DNA from: Natronorubrum thiooxidans
GTDB taxonomy: Archaea; Halobacteriota; Halobacteria; Halobacteriales; Natrialbaceae
DNA: 64,000 nt
Assembly: GCF_900156475.1 (NCBI RefSeq)
Contig: NZ_FTNR01000003.1
Coordinates: forward strand, 186,001-250,000
Reading direction: 5' to 3'
Part shown: in pieces, positions 27,905-36,992 of the stretch
Numbering within the stretch: the stretch's first letter is position 1
Layout: each line of letters begins with the position of its first letter
The notes under the pieces: model-generated
The model's database searches: none
Told to the model about the DNA's origin: nothing
Seen by the model: the letters and a program-made list of their open reading frames with translations, nothing else
Made by a program: the position numbers and the translations under genes

Positions 27905-28845
27905 AGCACCACCCCGACGGCGAACAGCACCGAATAGATCGCGAGGAGTTTTCCGGTGCCCTCGAGGGCGGGGTTGAGCGCCTCGCCATCAGTACGCGTC
28001 AGAATCGTCTGGGTGACGACGGCAGCGTAAGGCAGCGACACAAGCGGGAGCAAGACCGTCGGGCCAAAGCCGGCGGCGAGCCAGAACCACAGCGGCGTGA
28101 CGTAGGCGAGCGCGAGCAGGGCGACGTACTCCGCGCGACTCCAGCGGTAGCCGAGTCGGACCGCAAGAGTTCGCTTTCCGGCCTCGACGTCGGTTTCCCG
28201 GTCGCGAATGTTGTTGACGACGATGATCGCCGTCGAAATGCCGGCCACCGGGAGGCTGGCGACGAACGCCTCGAGTGTGATCGTGCCCGGTGGAATCGTC
28301 GTCGGCAGCGGTCCAACGGGGGCGACGGCTACGGCCTGGACGTAGAACGTTCCCATCACGGCGACGATGCCGAAGAAGACGAACACGAAGGGATCGCCGA
28401 GTCCGTGATAGCCGAGTGGGTAGGGGCCGCCAGTGTAGGCCCAGCCACAGAAAACGCTCACCAGCCCGATAACGAGAATCGGCAGCCCGCCGACGGAGAC
28501 GAGATACGTGCCGGTAAGAATCGCCAGCGCGAACGTCACGATCGTCGCCAGTTTCACCTGCTCCGGCGCGATGATTCCTGCCTGCGTGACTCGAGTAAAC
28601 CCCTCCCGATCCTCCGTGTCGGCACCCTTGATCGCATCGTAGTAGTCGTTCGCGAAGTTGGTCCCAATCTGAATCAGCGCCGCACCGATAAACGCCAGCA
28701 CCGCCGGCAGCGGGGCAAAGACGTCCGCGTGGACCGCAAGCCCCGTGCCGACAATCACCGGGGCTGCGGCCGCGGGCAAGGTCTGGGGCCGTGCAGCCAG
28801 CAGCCACGCCTTCGTCCGTGAGATGTCGACCTCGGCCGTACTCAT
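27901..28845 (-). CDS. menA: 1,4-Dihydroxy-2-naphthoate prenyltransferase
   Basis: The 314-residue membrane protein has about nine transmembrane helices and two UbiA-type Asp-rich motifs: NFANDYYDAIKGADTED near residue 70 and NNIRDRETDVEAGKRTL in the middle. These bind the prenyl diphosphate through magnesium. The enzyme attaches the isoprenoid tail to DHNA. It is the first gene of the menA-menC-menE operon. The ATG at 28845 gives MSTAEVDISRTKAWLLAARPQ; a second ATG lies six codons upstream. Confidence 0.93.
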   Translation of the reverse strand: MSTAEVDISRTKAWLLAARPQTLPAAAAPVIVGTGLAVHADVFAPLPAVLAFIGAALIQIGTNFANDYYDAIKGADTEDREGFTRVTQAGIIAPEQVKLATIVTFALAILTGTYLVSVGGLPILVIGLVSVFCGWAYTGGPYPLGYHGLGDPFVFVFFGIVAVMGTFYVQAVAVAPVGPLPTTIPPGTITLEAFVASLPVAGISTAIIVVNNIRDRETDVEAGKRTLAVRLGYRWSRAEYVALLALAYVTPLWFWLAAGFGPTVLLPLVSLPYAAVVTQTILTRTDGEALNPALEGTGKLLAIYSVLFAVGVVL

Positions 28846-28939
28846 TACTCGAGTCTCCGACACGCGGACGTGTCAACGTTGGCATTGCGGTTAGCTGACT
28901 CGTCGCCAGCGACCCGGGCGGAGACCAACGATGGTGTGG

Positions 28940-29590
28940 TCAGTCCAACCGACGGACGGCGAACAACAGCACCGCACCGACCGCGAGCAGCGCCGATGGA
29001 ACTGCAAAGCCGGCGACGGGGTCGATCCCACCATCGGTGCCATCGATCGTGATCGTCGCGTCGCGTTCAAAGACCGCCTGTGAATACTCACTGATGTCCA
29101 TTGCCGAACCGTCCGTGAGTTCGACGGTTTCGTTCGTTGATGAAGCGTCCTCAGCGACCTCGAGTGTAATCGTCGCAGCCGTGTCGGTCGTTTTCGCTCC
29201 GTCACCTGACGGCGTTCGCTCCTGATCGATCGTCGCCAGTCCCGCCTCGTCATCGATTTCGACGGTACCGTCGACTGTCGCATTCGAGTCGCCTGCCGCT
29301 AGCATTGGCCCGTGGTCGACGTCAGCCACACTGAAGACATCGGGATCGTACGCGATCGTCGCAGACAGCTGGTCGATGCCCTCGCCGACATAATTCCCGT
29401 GACTACTCACGACGAACTCGAGGGTGACGGTCTCACCGGCGTCAGCGTTGCCCTCGCTCGGCTCAAGAAAAAAAATGGTCACGCTGTCACCGGCCCCGAC
29501 AGTCGCTGGGACGACCGCGCCGACAGTAAGCGTACAGACACACACCACAGCGAGGACGACCGAGAGACGGGCTACTGTCGGTCTCGTCAT
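28940..29590 (-). CDS. Secreted cohesin-domain protein with C-terminal membrane anchor
   Basis: The 216-residue protein has an N-terminal signal peptide (hydrophobic VVLAVVCVCTLTVGAVVP). A cohesin-type beta-sandwich follows: VTIFFLEPSEG, AGETVTLEFVVSS, LSATIAYDPDVFSVADVD, then ITLEVAEDA. It ends in a transmembrane helix PSALLAVGAVLLFAV and the basic tail RRLD. Cohesin-like domains mediate extracellular protein binding. It is the last of three coupled genes for exported proteins; its ATG overlaps the stop of the lipoprotein gene (ATGA). It probably anchors or tethers a partner at the cell surface. Confidence 0.72.
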   Translation of the reverse strand: MTRPTVARLSVVLAVVCVCTLTVGAVVPATVGAGDSVTIFFLEPSEGNADAGETVTLEFVVSSHGNYVGEGIDQLSATIAYDPDVFSVADVDHGPMLAAGDSNATVDGTVEIDDEAGLATIDQERTPSGDGAKTTDTAATITLEVAEDASSTNETVELTDGSAMDISEYSQAVFERDATITIDGTDGGIDPVAGFAVPSALLAVGAVLLFAVRRLD

Positions 29591-30843
29591 GCGTCTGACT
29601 CCTCCGGGACGGTGAACTCGAGTGACGGCATCTCGAGAAACGCCGTCTCGTACCCCTGGTGGCGGGCGACCTGTGGCGGCGACTCGATCGTGACCGTGAC
29701 CGAGTCGCCCGGCTGGAGAGCCGGGAGCGATGCGCCGTAGTGGAGGTCGTACTCGCTGTCGATGGTCTGCTCGAGGGCGACCCCGTCTGCGTCGCCGACC
29801 GGTTCGCCCTCGCGGTCGACCGTCACGGACATGGCCATATCCGCGAGCGGCACGCGGTTGTACGGCGTCCGTGGCGAGACGAGCAGATACTGCTCGTCGC
29901 CGTCGGCAAGCCGGGAGCCGGCCTCGAGCAGCGTCACGAGAACCGCCGCATCGCCGCTTCGGGGGAGATCGGTGTCGACTCCGTCGGTGGGCTCGAGCCG
30001 GGTGCCGGGATACGCCTCGGCGGACGGCAGCGCGGAGTCGGGGACGTGACCGTTGTCGTGATGGTGGCCATCGTCGTCGTGGTCGTCGCCGTGCTGTCCG
30101 TCATCGCGCCCATGGTCCATCGGCTCGAGTGCGCCGCGTTCGCCCCACTCCGATTCGTCGAGATACTCGACGCCGCCGACGACCTGGTCGCGAAACGCCT
30201 GGTCGTACTCGAACTCGAACGTCGCCGTTTCGCTGTCGGTAAATCGACCCTCGAGGTCGCCCGTCGTGTGCGTCGGGATCGGCGGGAGTTCGACCTCGAC
30301 GGTGTAGGTACCGTCGTCCTCGAGGGGAACGTTATCGCCGAAGTGAAAGCCCATCTCCTGGGAGATCATTGGCCAGGGCGACTGGGGTGAGCCGATCTGG
30401 TCGCCATCCTGAAAGATCCGGATCGTCGCGCTGGTATCGACCGGGAGGACGATTCCTGTGTCGTCGTCCCAAAGCGTGATCATCAGGTGGACGCCCCGGC
30501 CCTGCTCGGGATCGACGCGTTCGACGTCGTCCTCGCCAGTGCCGCCTGTGATGAGCCAGAACGGGTGGGGGTACGATAGCATCGGCGCGAGCGTATACTC
30601 GCCGGCCGTGATCGGCTCGAGCATCCGCATCGATTCCCGATGTGTCGGGCGGTAGACTGCCGCGGGCGGATCGTCGATCTCCGGAAATCGCGGCATTTCG
30701 GCGTCGTCGCCGTTGTCGGGGTCGTCCCTGTCCTCGTCTTCGTCATCGCCGTCGGTTCCCAGACAGCCCGCCAGCGCGAGGATACCCGTTGTTGCGCCTG
30801 TCCGCTGAACGAACGTCCGTCGGTCGAGGTCGTGGTCGTGCAT
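29587..30843 (-). CDS. Tat lipoprotein, Tp34/P19-like iron-binding candidate with His-rich loop
   Basis: The 418-residue protein starts with a Tat motif (DRRTFVQ, residues 7-13) and a lipobox (LAGC, Cys27), so it is exported folded and lipid-anchored. Repeated beta-sandwich-like segments follow, with LTPHPFW-like and MGFHFGDN (164-171) motifs that resemble Tp34/P19 periplasmic iron-transport proteins. A His/Asp-rich stretch occupies residues 244-266 and would bind metal. The frame runs upstream to 30945, but the ATG at 30843 yields the standard Tat start. It is flanked by a Dyp-like protein gene 40 bases upstream and a cohesin gene overlapping downstream. The iron role is inferred. Confidence 0.6.
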   Translation of the reverse strand: MHDHDLDRRTFVQRTGATTGILALAGCLGTDGDDEDEDRDDPDNGDDAEMPRFPEIDDPPAAVYRPTHRESMRMLEPITAGEYTLAPMLSYPHPFWLITGGTGEDDVERVDPEQGRGVHLMITLWDDDTGIVLPVDTSATIRIFQDGDQIGSPQSPWPMISQEMGFHFGDNVPLEDDGTYTVEVELPPIPTHTTGDLEGRFTDSETATFEFEYDQAFRDQVVGGVEYLDESEWGERGALEPMDHGRDDGQHGDDHDDDGHHHDNGHVPDSALPSAEAYPGTRLEPTDGVDTDLPRSGDAAVLVTLLEAGSRLADGDEQYLLVSPRTPYNRVPLADMAMSVTVDREGEPVGDADGVALEQTIDSEYDLHYGASLPALQPGDSVTVTIESPPQVARHQGYETAFLEMPSLEFTVPEESDA

Positions 30844-30883
30844 GGTATGGTCGTGCCGTCGTGATCGGCGTGTCCCGTCGGTC

Positions 30884-32143
30884 CTACTGCGGGTTCGTCG
30901 GCGGTAACGCCCGGAGCGAGCGCGGTGGAAGCAGGTAGTTCCCACGTCGGTCGACGAAAATGTAGCTTAGAATCCCGTTGTTCGCGTTCCCCACATCGAG
31001 GTCGGCGCCCGTCATCGCCTCGCGAACGCGAACGAACTCGTCGATTCCGTGCTGGAGCGAGAGGAAATGGACGCCTGGGCGATCCCCATCGACGGTGTTG
31101 AAGTCCCGCCGCAACAGCGGTGGTTCGCCGTCGATCCTGCCTCGAGCGGCCTTTTGGGCGTGGCCGACGACGCCATCTCGAGCATCTGCCTCGGTCGCGT
31201 CGATCCGCTCGTCGGTTAGCCCGTTCGTGGTCGTCAGCTTCTCGCCGACGTCGCCGACCAGCTCCTCGTCGGCGTGTTCCGGGCTGAACAGCTTCCGAAC
31301 CCGCATGGGGTGGCTGTCCTGCTCGAGCCAGGTCCGAAGCTGGGTTTCCAGCGACTCGATATGCTGTGTCGTCGCGCCGGCGAACGGGCCGTCCTCGATC
31401 GTCACTCGATCTTCGGTCGCCTGACTGTCTATGAATCCCGAGCGAAAGCCCATAAAAAAGGGCGCGTCCTCGGGAACCGAGTCGGGGACGCCCGAGACGT
31501 CGGTGTGTTCGGCGGGGAGTCCTGCCCCGACGAAGCCGGACCGGCGCTGCTCCTCGAGGCGTTCGAACACACCCGTTAAATCCGTCTCGACCGCGATACC
31601 GTTGAGGTCGTCGTGGTCACCGAACAGGCCTTCTTCGGCCTCGAGGACGACCTGCGAGTGGTCGCTCGCGAGGTGGAGTACAGCGTCGAACTCATCGAAT
31701 ACGGGGTTCTCGGCGGCGGTCAGCGCCGCTGGCTCCGGGAGGGCGACCGACTCGGGAAGCGAGTCATCGAACCGATCGAAGTACGCCGGTGTATAGCCGA
31801 TAGTAAAGACCAGTCCCTCGTTGCTCCACTCGTAGGCGCGCTCGAGCGTCCGCAGCGCGTCCTCGACCTGCGCTCGAGCGGCGTCCGTCGGCTCGTCAAC
31901 CAGCGACAGTGGGAGCAGGACGTGATGTTCCGGCGACTGGACGTTGCCGTCGTCGTCCCGTGAGAGGACATCGTTCCAGGCGTGCTGTCGCGCCGGGAGC
32001 GACTCTGGATCGTCCGTTCCAGTAGGAACGTCGACCGCGCCGCTCTCGGAGACGCAGGCGCTGAGTGCAGTCGCGCCGCCAATGGCGACCAGCGTCCGGA
32101 GGTAGTCCCGACGGGACAGTGCGGACCGATCGGGGAGTGTCAC
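30884..32143 (-). CDS. Tat lipoprotein related to Dyp-type peroxidases
   Basis: The 419-residue protein begins with a Tat motif (SRRDYLRTL, RR at 11-12) and a lipobox-like ALSAC (Cys30). Its length and layout, with a GFRSG segment at 232-236 in the place of the Dyp GxxDG motif and a C-terminal LLRRDFNTVDGDRPGVHFLSLQ block, suggest a relative of EfeB-type Dyp peroxidases. EfeB enzymes remove iron from haem or act as secreted peroxidases. Here the catalytic Asp of GxxDG appears to be Ser. It is the first gene of a three-gene exported cluster. The relationship is inferred from pattern, not alignment. Confidence 0.58.
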   Translation of the reverse strand: MTLPDRSALSRRDYLRTLVAIGGATALSACVSESGAVDVPTGTDDPESLPARQHAWNDVLSRDDDGNVQSPEHHVLLPLSLVDEPTDAARAQVEDALRTLERAYEWSNEGLVFTIGYTPAYFDRFDDSLPESVALPEPAALTAAENPVFDEFDAVLHLASDHSQVVLEAEEGLFGDHDDLNGIAVETDLTGVFERLEEQRRSGFVGAGLPAEHTDVSGVPDSVPEDAPFFMGFRSGFIDSQATEDRVTIEDGPFAGATTQHIESLETQLRTWLEQDSHPMRVRKLFSPEHADEELVGDVGEKLTTTNGLTDERIDATEADARDGVVGHAQKAARGRIDGEPPLLRRDFNTVDGDRPGVHFLSLQHGIDEFVRVREAMTGADLDVGNANNGILSYIFVDRRGNYLLPPRSLRALPPTNPQ

Positions 32144-32354
32144 TAGCAGTGTCTCCGGGCCGGAACGCCCAAAGCATTGTCCTTTCCGCCGAATATACCG
32201 TAATTGGTGACAGCGCCATGATCGAGCGCTGATCCGTTATATTGGGCGTTTTCGTCCCGGAGCAGCCACTGCTGAACGGATTCGAGAACGCAGTTGGTCG
32301 TAGCTGTCGGCAGTTATTTCTGGCAGTTCGACAGTTCTCGAGGCGAGACTACAG

Positions 32355-33248
32355 TCAGTAGTGCCACGGGTAGTCGTCGAAGTCGGGGTCACGCCCCTCG
32401 ACGAACGCGTCCCGTCCCTCCTCGGCCTCGTCGGTCATGTACCCCAGCCGGGTCGCCTCGCCGGCGAAGACCTGCTGGCCCACCATCCCGTCGTCGGTCA
32501 TGTTGAACGCGTACTTGAGCATCCGCATCGCCGTCGGGCTCTTGGCGTTGATCCGGTCGCCCCACTCGAGGGCCGTCTCCTCTAACTCCTCGTGGGGAAC
32601 GACCTCGTTGACCATCCCCATCTCCGCGGCCTCCTCCGCATCGTAGGTCTTCCCGAGGAAGAACACCTCGCGGGCTTTCTTCTGGCCGATCTGTTTGGCG
32701 AGGTAGGCCGACCCGAAGCCGGCATCGTAGCTCGCCACGTCGGGGTCGGTCTGGAGGAACTTCGCGTGTTCCTCGCTCGCCAGCGTCAGATCACAGACGA
32801 CGTGCAGCGAGTGGCCGCCGCCGACGGCCCAGCCCGGGACGACGCAGACGACGACTTTCGGGATGTGACGGATGAGGCGCTGGACCTCGAGGATGTGTAG
32901 CCGCCCCTGTTCAGAGGCCCGCTCCTCGTCACCGTCGTACTGATAACCGTCCTCTCCCCGGATCGTCTGATCGCCGCCGGAACAGAACGCCCAGCCGCCG
33001 TCTTTCGACGACGGACCGTTCCCGGTTAGCAGGATACAGCCGACGTCGGTCTGGCGTTTGGCGTGCTCGAGGGCGTCGTAGAGTTCGTCGACCGTCCCCG
33101 GTCGGAAGGCGTTGCGAACGTCGGGGCGGTCGAACGCGATCCGGACCGTTCCGGAGTCGACCGCGCGGTGATAGGTAATGTCGGTGAACTCGTCGTTCAG
33201 GTTCGCGACCGGTTCCCATTGTGCCGCATCGAAGCGTTCTGAAACCAT
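32355..33248 (-). CDS. menB: 1,4-Dihydroxy-2-naphthoyl-CoA synthase
   Basis: This crotonase-family enzyme (297 residues) shows the MenB signatures WAFCSGGDQTIRG, VPGWAVGGGHSLHVVCDLTLA and DAGFGSAYLAKQIG, with the C-terminal DDYPWHY tail. It cyclises o-succinylbenzoyl-CoA to DHNA-CoA. The ORF extends upstream of 33248, but the ATG there gives the conserved VSERFDAAQWEPV N-terminus. A TATTTC element centred about 29 bases upstream fits a leaderless promoter. It is separate from the other men operons, lying between the exported cluster and the sensor kinase. Confidence 0.95.
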   Translation of the reverse strand: MVSERFDAAQWEPVANLNDEFTDITYHRAVDSGTVRIAFDRPDVRNAFRPGTVDELYDALEHAKRQTDVGCILLTGNGPSSKDGGWAFCSGGDQTIRGEDGYQYDGDEERASEQGRLHILEVQRLIRHIPKVVVCVVPGWAVGGGHSLHVVCDLTLASEEHAKFLQTDPDVASYDAGFGSAYLAKQIGQKKAREVFFLGKTYDAEEAAEMGMVNEVVPHEELEETALEWGDRINAKSPTAMRMLKYAFNMTDDGMVGQQVFAGEATRLGYMTDEAEEGRDAFVEGRDPDFDDYPWHY

Positions 33249-33300
33249 TGGCTCGCAGTTGTCGACAGCGGATGAAATAGGTTCGTGTCGGCGATGCCGC

Positions 33301-36300
33301 TCACGACGCGATCGGTAACCGAACGGTGAACACGCTGCCCGTGACCGCCTCGTCGCCGGTCTGTGTCCGCTCATCTGTGGCCCATCGCTCTGTTCTGTCC
33401 GCGACCCAGACGTCCCCACCGTACCGATCGACGAGCGTCCGGACCAGATACAGCCCCAGCCCAGTTCCATCGCTCTCGAGGCCCTTCTCACCCTCCTCAA
33501 AGATCGTCGCTTTGCGTTCGTCGGGGATGCCCGGTCCGTTGTCCGCGATCTGGACCTCGACGTCGTCGCCTTCGACACTCGCAGACACCGTTATCACTGG
33601 AATCTCTGCATCGTTGTGTTCGATCGCGTTCGTCAACAGGTTCCGAAACACCGACTCGAGCATGTCGTCGGCGACGACCTCGAGGCGGGGAATCGTGCCC
33701 TCGGTCGTCACAACCGCGTTCTCGTAGGTTGACCGGATCTCGTCGAGTTCGTGCTCGAGCGTGTACCGGAGCCGGACCTGTGTCGGTTCGGTATCGGCCT
33801 GTAACATCACCTCGGAGACGTCTCTGGCCGTTTCGGTGATCGCGACGGCATCGCGTGCGCTTGCCAGGACCTGGTCGACGTACTCACGGCCTGCCTCGTC
33901 GACGACCTCCTCAAGCATCTCCGCGTAGGCCAACACCAACTGGAGGTCGTTGCGGATGTCGTGACGGACGACCTGGTTGAGTACCTCGAGGTTGTCCCGC
34001 TGGGTCTCGAGCTGTCGTTCGTACTCCTTGAGCTCGGTCACATCACGGGCATATCCCAGCACAGCCGCGTCGCCGGTCCCGGCGATTTCGTAGGGGAGTT
34101 TAGTCGTCTGGAGGATCCGCGTCTCGCCGTCGGCAGTGGTCAACGCTTCCTCGGAGCCGTGCATCGGCTCGCCGGAGTCGATGACCGCGATGTCGTCCTG
34201 GTGGAACTGGCGAGCCTGTTCGGTGTCGGGGAGCAGTTCGACATCCGTCTTCCCCTCGACGGCCGAGCGAGGGCGGTCGTAGTAGGTCGCAGTCGTCTCG
34301 TTTGCGAGGATGTACTCGCCATCGCGGTTCTTGACGAACAGCATGTCGGGCACGAGGTCGATGATCTGCTGGAGTTCGTCACGCGCCTGCTCGAGGGCTT
34401 CCTCGTACTGTTTCCGGTCGGTAATATCCTGAATCGTGCCGCGGATACGGACGGTCTCGCCGTCCTCACACTGTGGATCGCCACGGACGTGGACCCATCG
34501 ACTCTCGCTTTCGTCGCCAAGTCGGAGCTCGAGATCGTACGGCTCGCCGGTGTCGATGGCCCGCTCGAACGCCTCTCGAACGACTGGCTGATCATCCGGA
34601 TGGAACTGTTCGATGCCCTCGCCTGGCCCCGGTTCGTACTCTGTTGGCAGCCCGAAGATCCGACAGACCTGTTCGGTCCACCACCCTCGTTCAGCCTGCA
34701 GATCGGTCTCCCAGGCACCGATCGCGGCGATTTCCTGTGCCCGCTCGAACAGATCGGTCTGGCGTCTGCGCTCGCGCTCACGTTCCTTGCGCGCGGTAAT
34801 GTCACGGGAGAGTGCCAGAATCCGTTCCGTCTCGTCGAGCGTGATTTTGCTGATCCAGACCTCGACTGGGTACGTCGAGCCGTCTTTTCTACGGTGTCTT
34901 CCCTGGACTGTCGCCGTCTTCCCGACGTCCATGGTCGTCCACAGCTCACGAAGTTCCTCGAGATCATCCTCGACCTCGATATCGCCAACAGAGAACGAGA
35001 GCAGTTCCGCCCGGCTGTAGCCGAGATCCGTGGTCGCTCGATCGTTGACGTCGACGATGGTCCCGTCCGTGTCGTGGACGAATATCGCGTCCGGAGAGCG
35101 ATCGAACAGGACACGAAGTCGCTCTTTGCTGTGTTCAAGCCGCTGTTGGCGCTCCCGTCGCTCGGTAATATCGCGGACGACGCTGACGACACGTCCGTCC
35201 TCGAGGTGGGCAAGCGAGAGCTCTTTCGGGAAGGTCGACCCGTCTGCGCGGACGCCAGTTGCTTCGCCACGCCACGCCCCCTCTTCGGCAAGCGTCGGGA
35301 CGACGTCGTCTTCGAACCGCTCGATTTCGTCGTCCGAGAGCAGCGTTCGCCAGTCGGTACCGATGAACGCCTCGCGGTCGGCGTAGCCGTAGATCTCGGC
35401 GTGGGCCTCGTTGGCGTAGATACAATTCCTGTCGTCGTCGAGAATCGCCATGCCGTCCATCGACGCCTCCATCGCGGCTGCCTGCCCGAGGACACCCTGG
35501 GCTCGCTCCTGGTCAGTCATGTCGACGAACAGCGCGTGGGTGCCGATCGTCTCGCCGGTCGGGTCCCGCCGTGGCGTCGACTGGAGCTGCGTCGACAGCC
35601 GTTCCCCATCACGGGTGATGAGCGTTCGCGATTCGGTCACGGACTCGCCTGCCCGCGCCCGCTCGTGACCACCGGTTGCAAGCTTCGTCGCCGACGGCTC
35701 GGCGTACACGTCGGCGAGTGGCTGGCCGCGTAGCTCCTCGCGAGCGTAGCCGAGTTTCCGTGCAAACCGTCGATTGCAGTCGTCGATAACCGGCTCGCCG
35801 TCTTCGGGGTCGGTGCGTGTCAGCGCCACCATCACCGGCGCTTCCTCGAACAGTTCCTGATACTGCGCCTCGTACTGGGTTTGCAACTGGACGCGGTGGT
35901 AGGCGTGGGCAATCGTCTTCCCCAGCTCCGCCAGCATCGCTTGCTCGTCCGGCTCGAACACGCCCGTCCGGTCCGCATAGACGTTCAGCACGCCGTAAAG
36001 CGTGTTTTCGTGGACGAGTGGCACGGCAGCACTGGCCCGATAGCCGCTCTCGAGGGCGTCGTCGCGCCACGATTCGTACGCCGGATCCGACTCGAGGTCC
36101 TGGACGACCTGCAAGGAGCGCGTTTGAACCGCCAGACCCGTCGGGCCGCGACCGGTCGCTGTGTCGTCCACCGTGATCTCGAGCCCGGAGAGATATCCCG
36201 ACTGATGGCCTGCAGAGGCGCGGGGGACGACTCGTTCGTCGGCGTCCCGATACTCGCCGATCCAGGCGAATACGTACGGCTCAGCGTCGACGAGCATCTC

Positions 36301-36792
36301 GCAGACGGCGGTATCGATCGCCGCTCGAGACGTCGCGTGGACGAGTTCGGACTGGACGTTCCTGACGAGCGCTGCCACACGTTCGTACTTCCGCGCTCGT
36401 TGTGCGGCCGGCCGCTGCTCGATCGCGTCCATGATCGTTTCCGCCAACTGATCGGCCGTCGTCTCCGCATCGAGTCGCAGATAGTCAGTAACGCCGGCCG
36501 AGATTGCGTCGCTCGCCACCGCCTCCGACCCCTCTCCGGTATAGAGGATAAACGGGCACGTCGGCTGGTGCTCACGCACGCTGGTCAGCAGTTCGAGTCC
36601 GTCCGTCCCGTCCATTCGGTAGGCCGAAACGACCCAATCGATCGCCCCGTCCTCGAGGACGTCGAGGGCCACAGCAGGGTCCGACGTCGAGCGGACGGTC
36701 AATCGATCATCCATGGACTCGAGTCGGGCGGCAGTCCGTTCTAGCCGGCCGACGTCGTCGTCGACATGGAGAATCCGAACGTCAGCGGTCAT
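33301..36792 (-). CDS. Multi-PAS sensor histidine kinase with degenerate receiver domain
   Basis: The 1163-residue soluble protein has, in order: a receiver-like domain (1-125), a GAF domain (about 150-310), five PAS/PAC domains (about 315-935; PAC-type endings VVRDITERR, LSRDITARK, IQDITDRK), a HisKA domain with the H-box VVRHDIRNDLQ, and a HATPase domain with NAIEHND, ADNGPGIP and GTGLGLYLV boxes. In the receiver, the phospho-accepting Asp is Ala57 (VVSAYRM) and the conserved Lys is Leu (DYLRLDAE), so it should not be phosphorylated. There is no membrane segment. The signal is probably cytoplasmic (redox, light or ligand). It is divergent from the J-domain gene. Confidence 0.9.
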   Translation of the reverse strand: MTADVRILHVDDDVGRLERTAARLESMDDRLTVRSTSDPAVALDVLEDGAIDWVVSAYRMDGTDGLELLTSVREHQPTCPFILYTGEGSEAVASDAISAGVTDYLRLDAETTADQLAETIMDAIEQRPAAQRARKYERVAALVRNVQSELVHATSRAAIDTAVCEMLVDAEPYVFAWIGEYRDADERVVPRASAGHQSGYLSGLEITVDDTATGRGPTGLAVQTRSLQVVQDLESDPAYESWRDDALESGYRASAAVPLVHENTLYGVLNVYADRTGVFEPDEQAMLAELGKTIAHAYHRVQLQTQYEAQYQELFEEAPVMVALTRTDPEDGEPVIDDCNRRFARKLGYAREELRGQPLADVYAEPSATKLATGGHERARAGESVTESRTLITRDGERLSTQLQSTPRRDPTGETIGTHALFVDMTDQERAQGVLGQAAAMEASMDGMAILDDDRNCIYANEAHAEIYGYADREAFIGTDWRTLLSDDEIERFEDDVVPTLAEEGAWRGEATGVRADGSTFPKELSLAHLEDGRVVSVVRDITERRERQQRLEHSKERLRVLFDRSPDAIFVHDTDGTIVDVNDRATTDLGYSRAELLSFSVGDIEVEDDLEELRELWTTMDVGKTATVQGRHRRKDGSTYPVEVWISKITLDETERILALSRDITARKERERERRRQTDLFERAQEIAAIGAWETDLQAERGWWTEQVCRIFGLPTEYEPGPGEGIEQFHPDDQPVVREAFERAIDTGEPYDLELRLGDESESRWVHVRGDPQCEDGETVRIRGTIQDITDRKQYEEALEQARDELQQIIDLVPDMLFVKNRDGEYILANETTATYYDRPRSAVEGKTDVELLPDTEQARQFHQDDIAVIDSGEPMHGSEEALTTADGETRILQTTKLPYEIAGTGDAAVLGYARDVTELKEYERQLETQRDNLEVLNQVVRHDIRNDLQLVLAYAEMLEEVVDEAGREYVDQVLASARDAVAITETARDVSEVMLQADTEPTQVRLRYTLEHELDEIRSTYENAVVTTEGTIPRLEVVADDMLESVFRNLLTNAIEHNDAEIPVITVSASVEGDDVEVQIADNGPGIPDERKATIFEEGEKGLESDGTGLGLYLVRTLVDRYGGDVWVADRTERWATDERTQTGDEAVTGSVFTVRLPIAS

Positions 36793-36992
36793 TGTAGGGC
36801 ATACCGACCGTTGCCAATTGAATCTAGTGTTTCAGCGACTGTCTCGAAATTCGGAGAGAACGAAATTCTGTATTGCGATTATTGATTTATCTGTCGCCGT
36901 TCCACCGGTAGCACAGACGCTGGAATACGTCCACGTTCGACAGGTCACTGTGACAAGACTTTCCCCGTCGCCGAGTGACGGCACTCGTGTCG

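Noticed and set aside
33961-35733. Plus-strand frame of 590 codons
   Set aside because: Antisense to the PAS domains of the histidine kinase; no start signal or recognisable domain.
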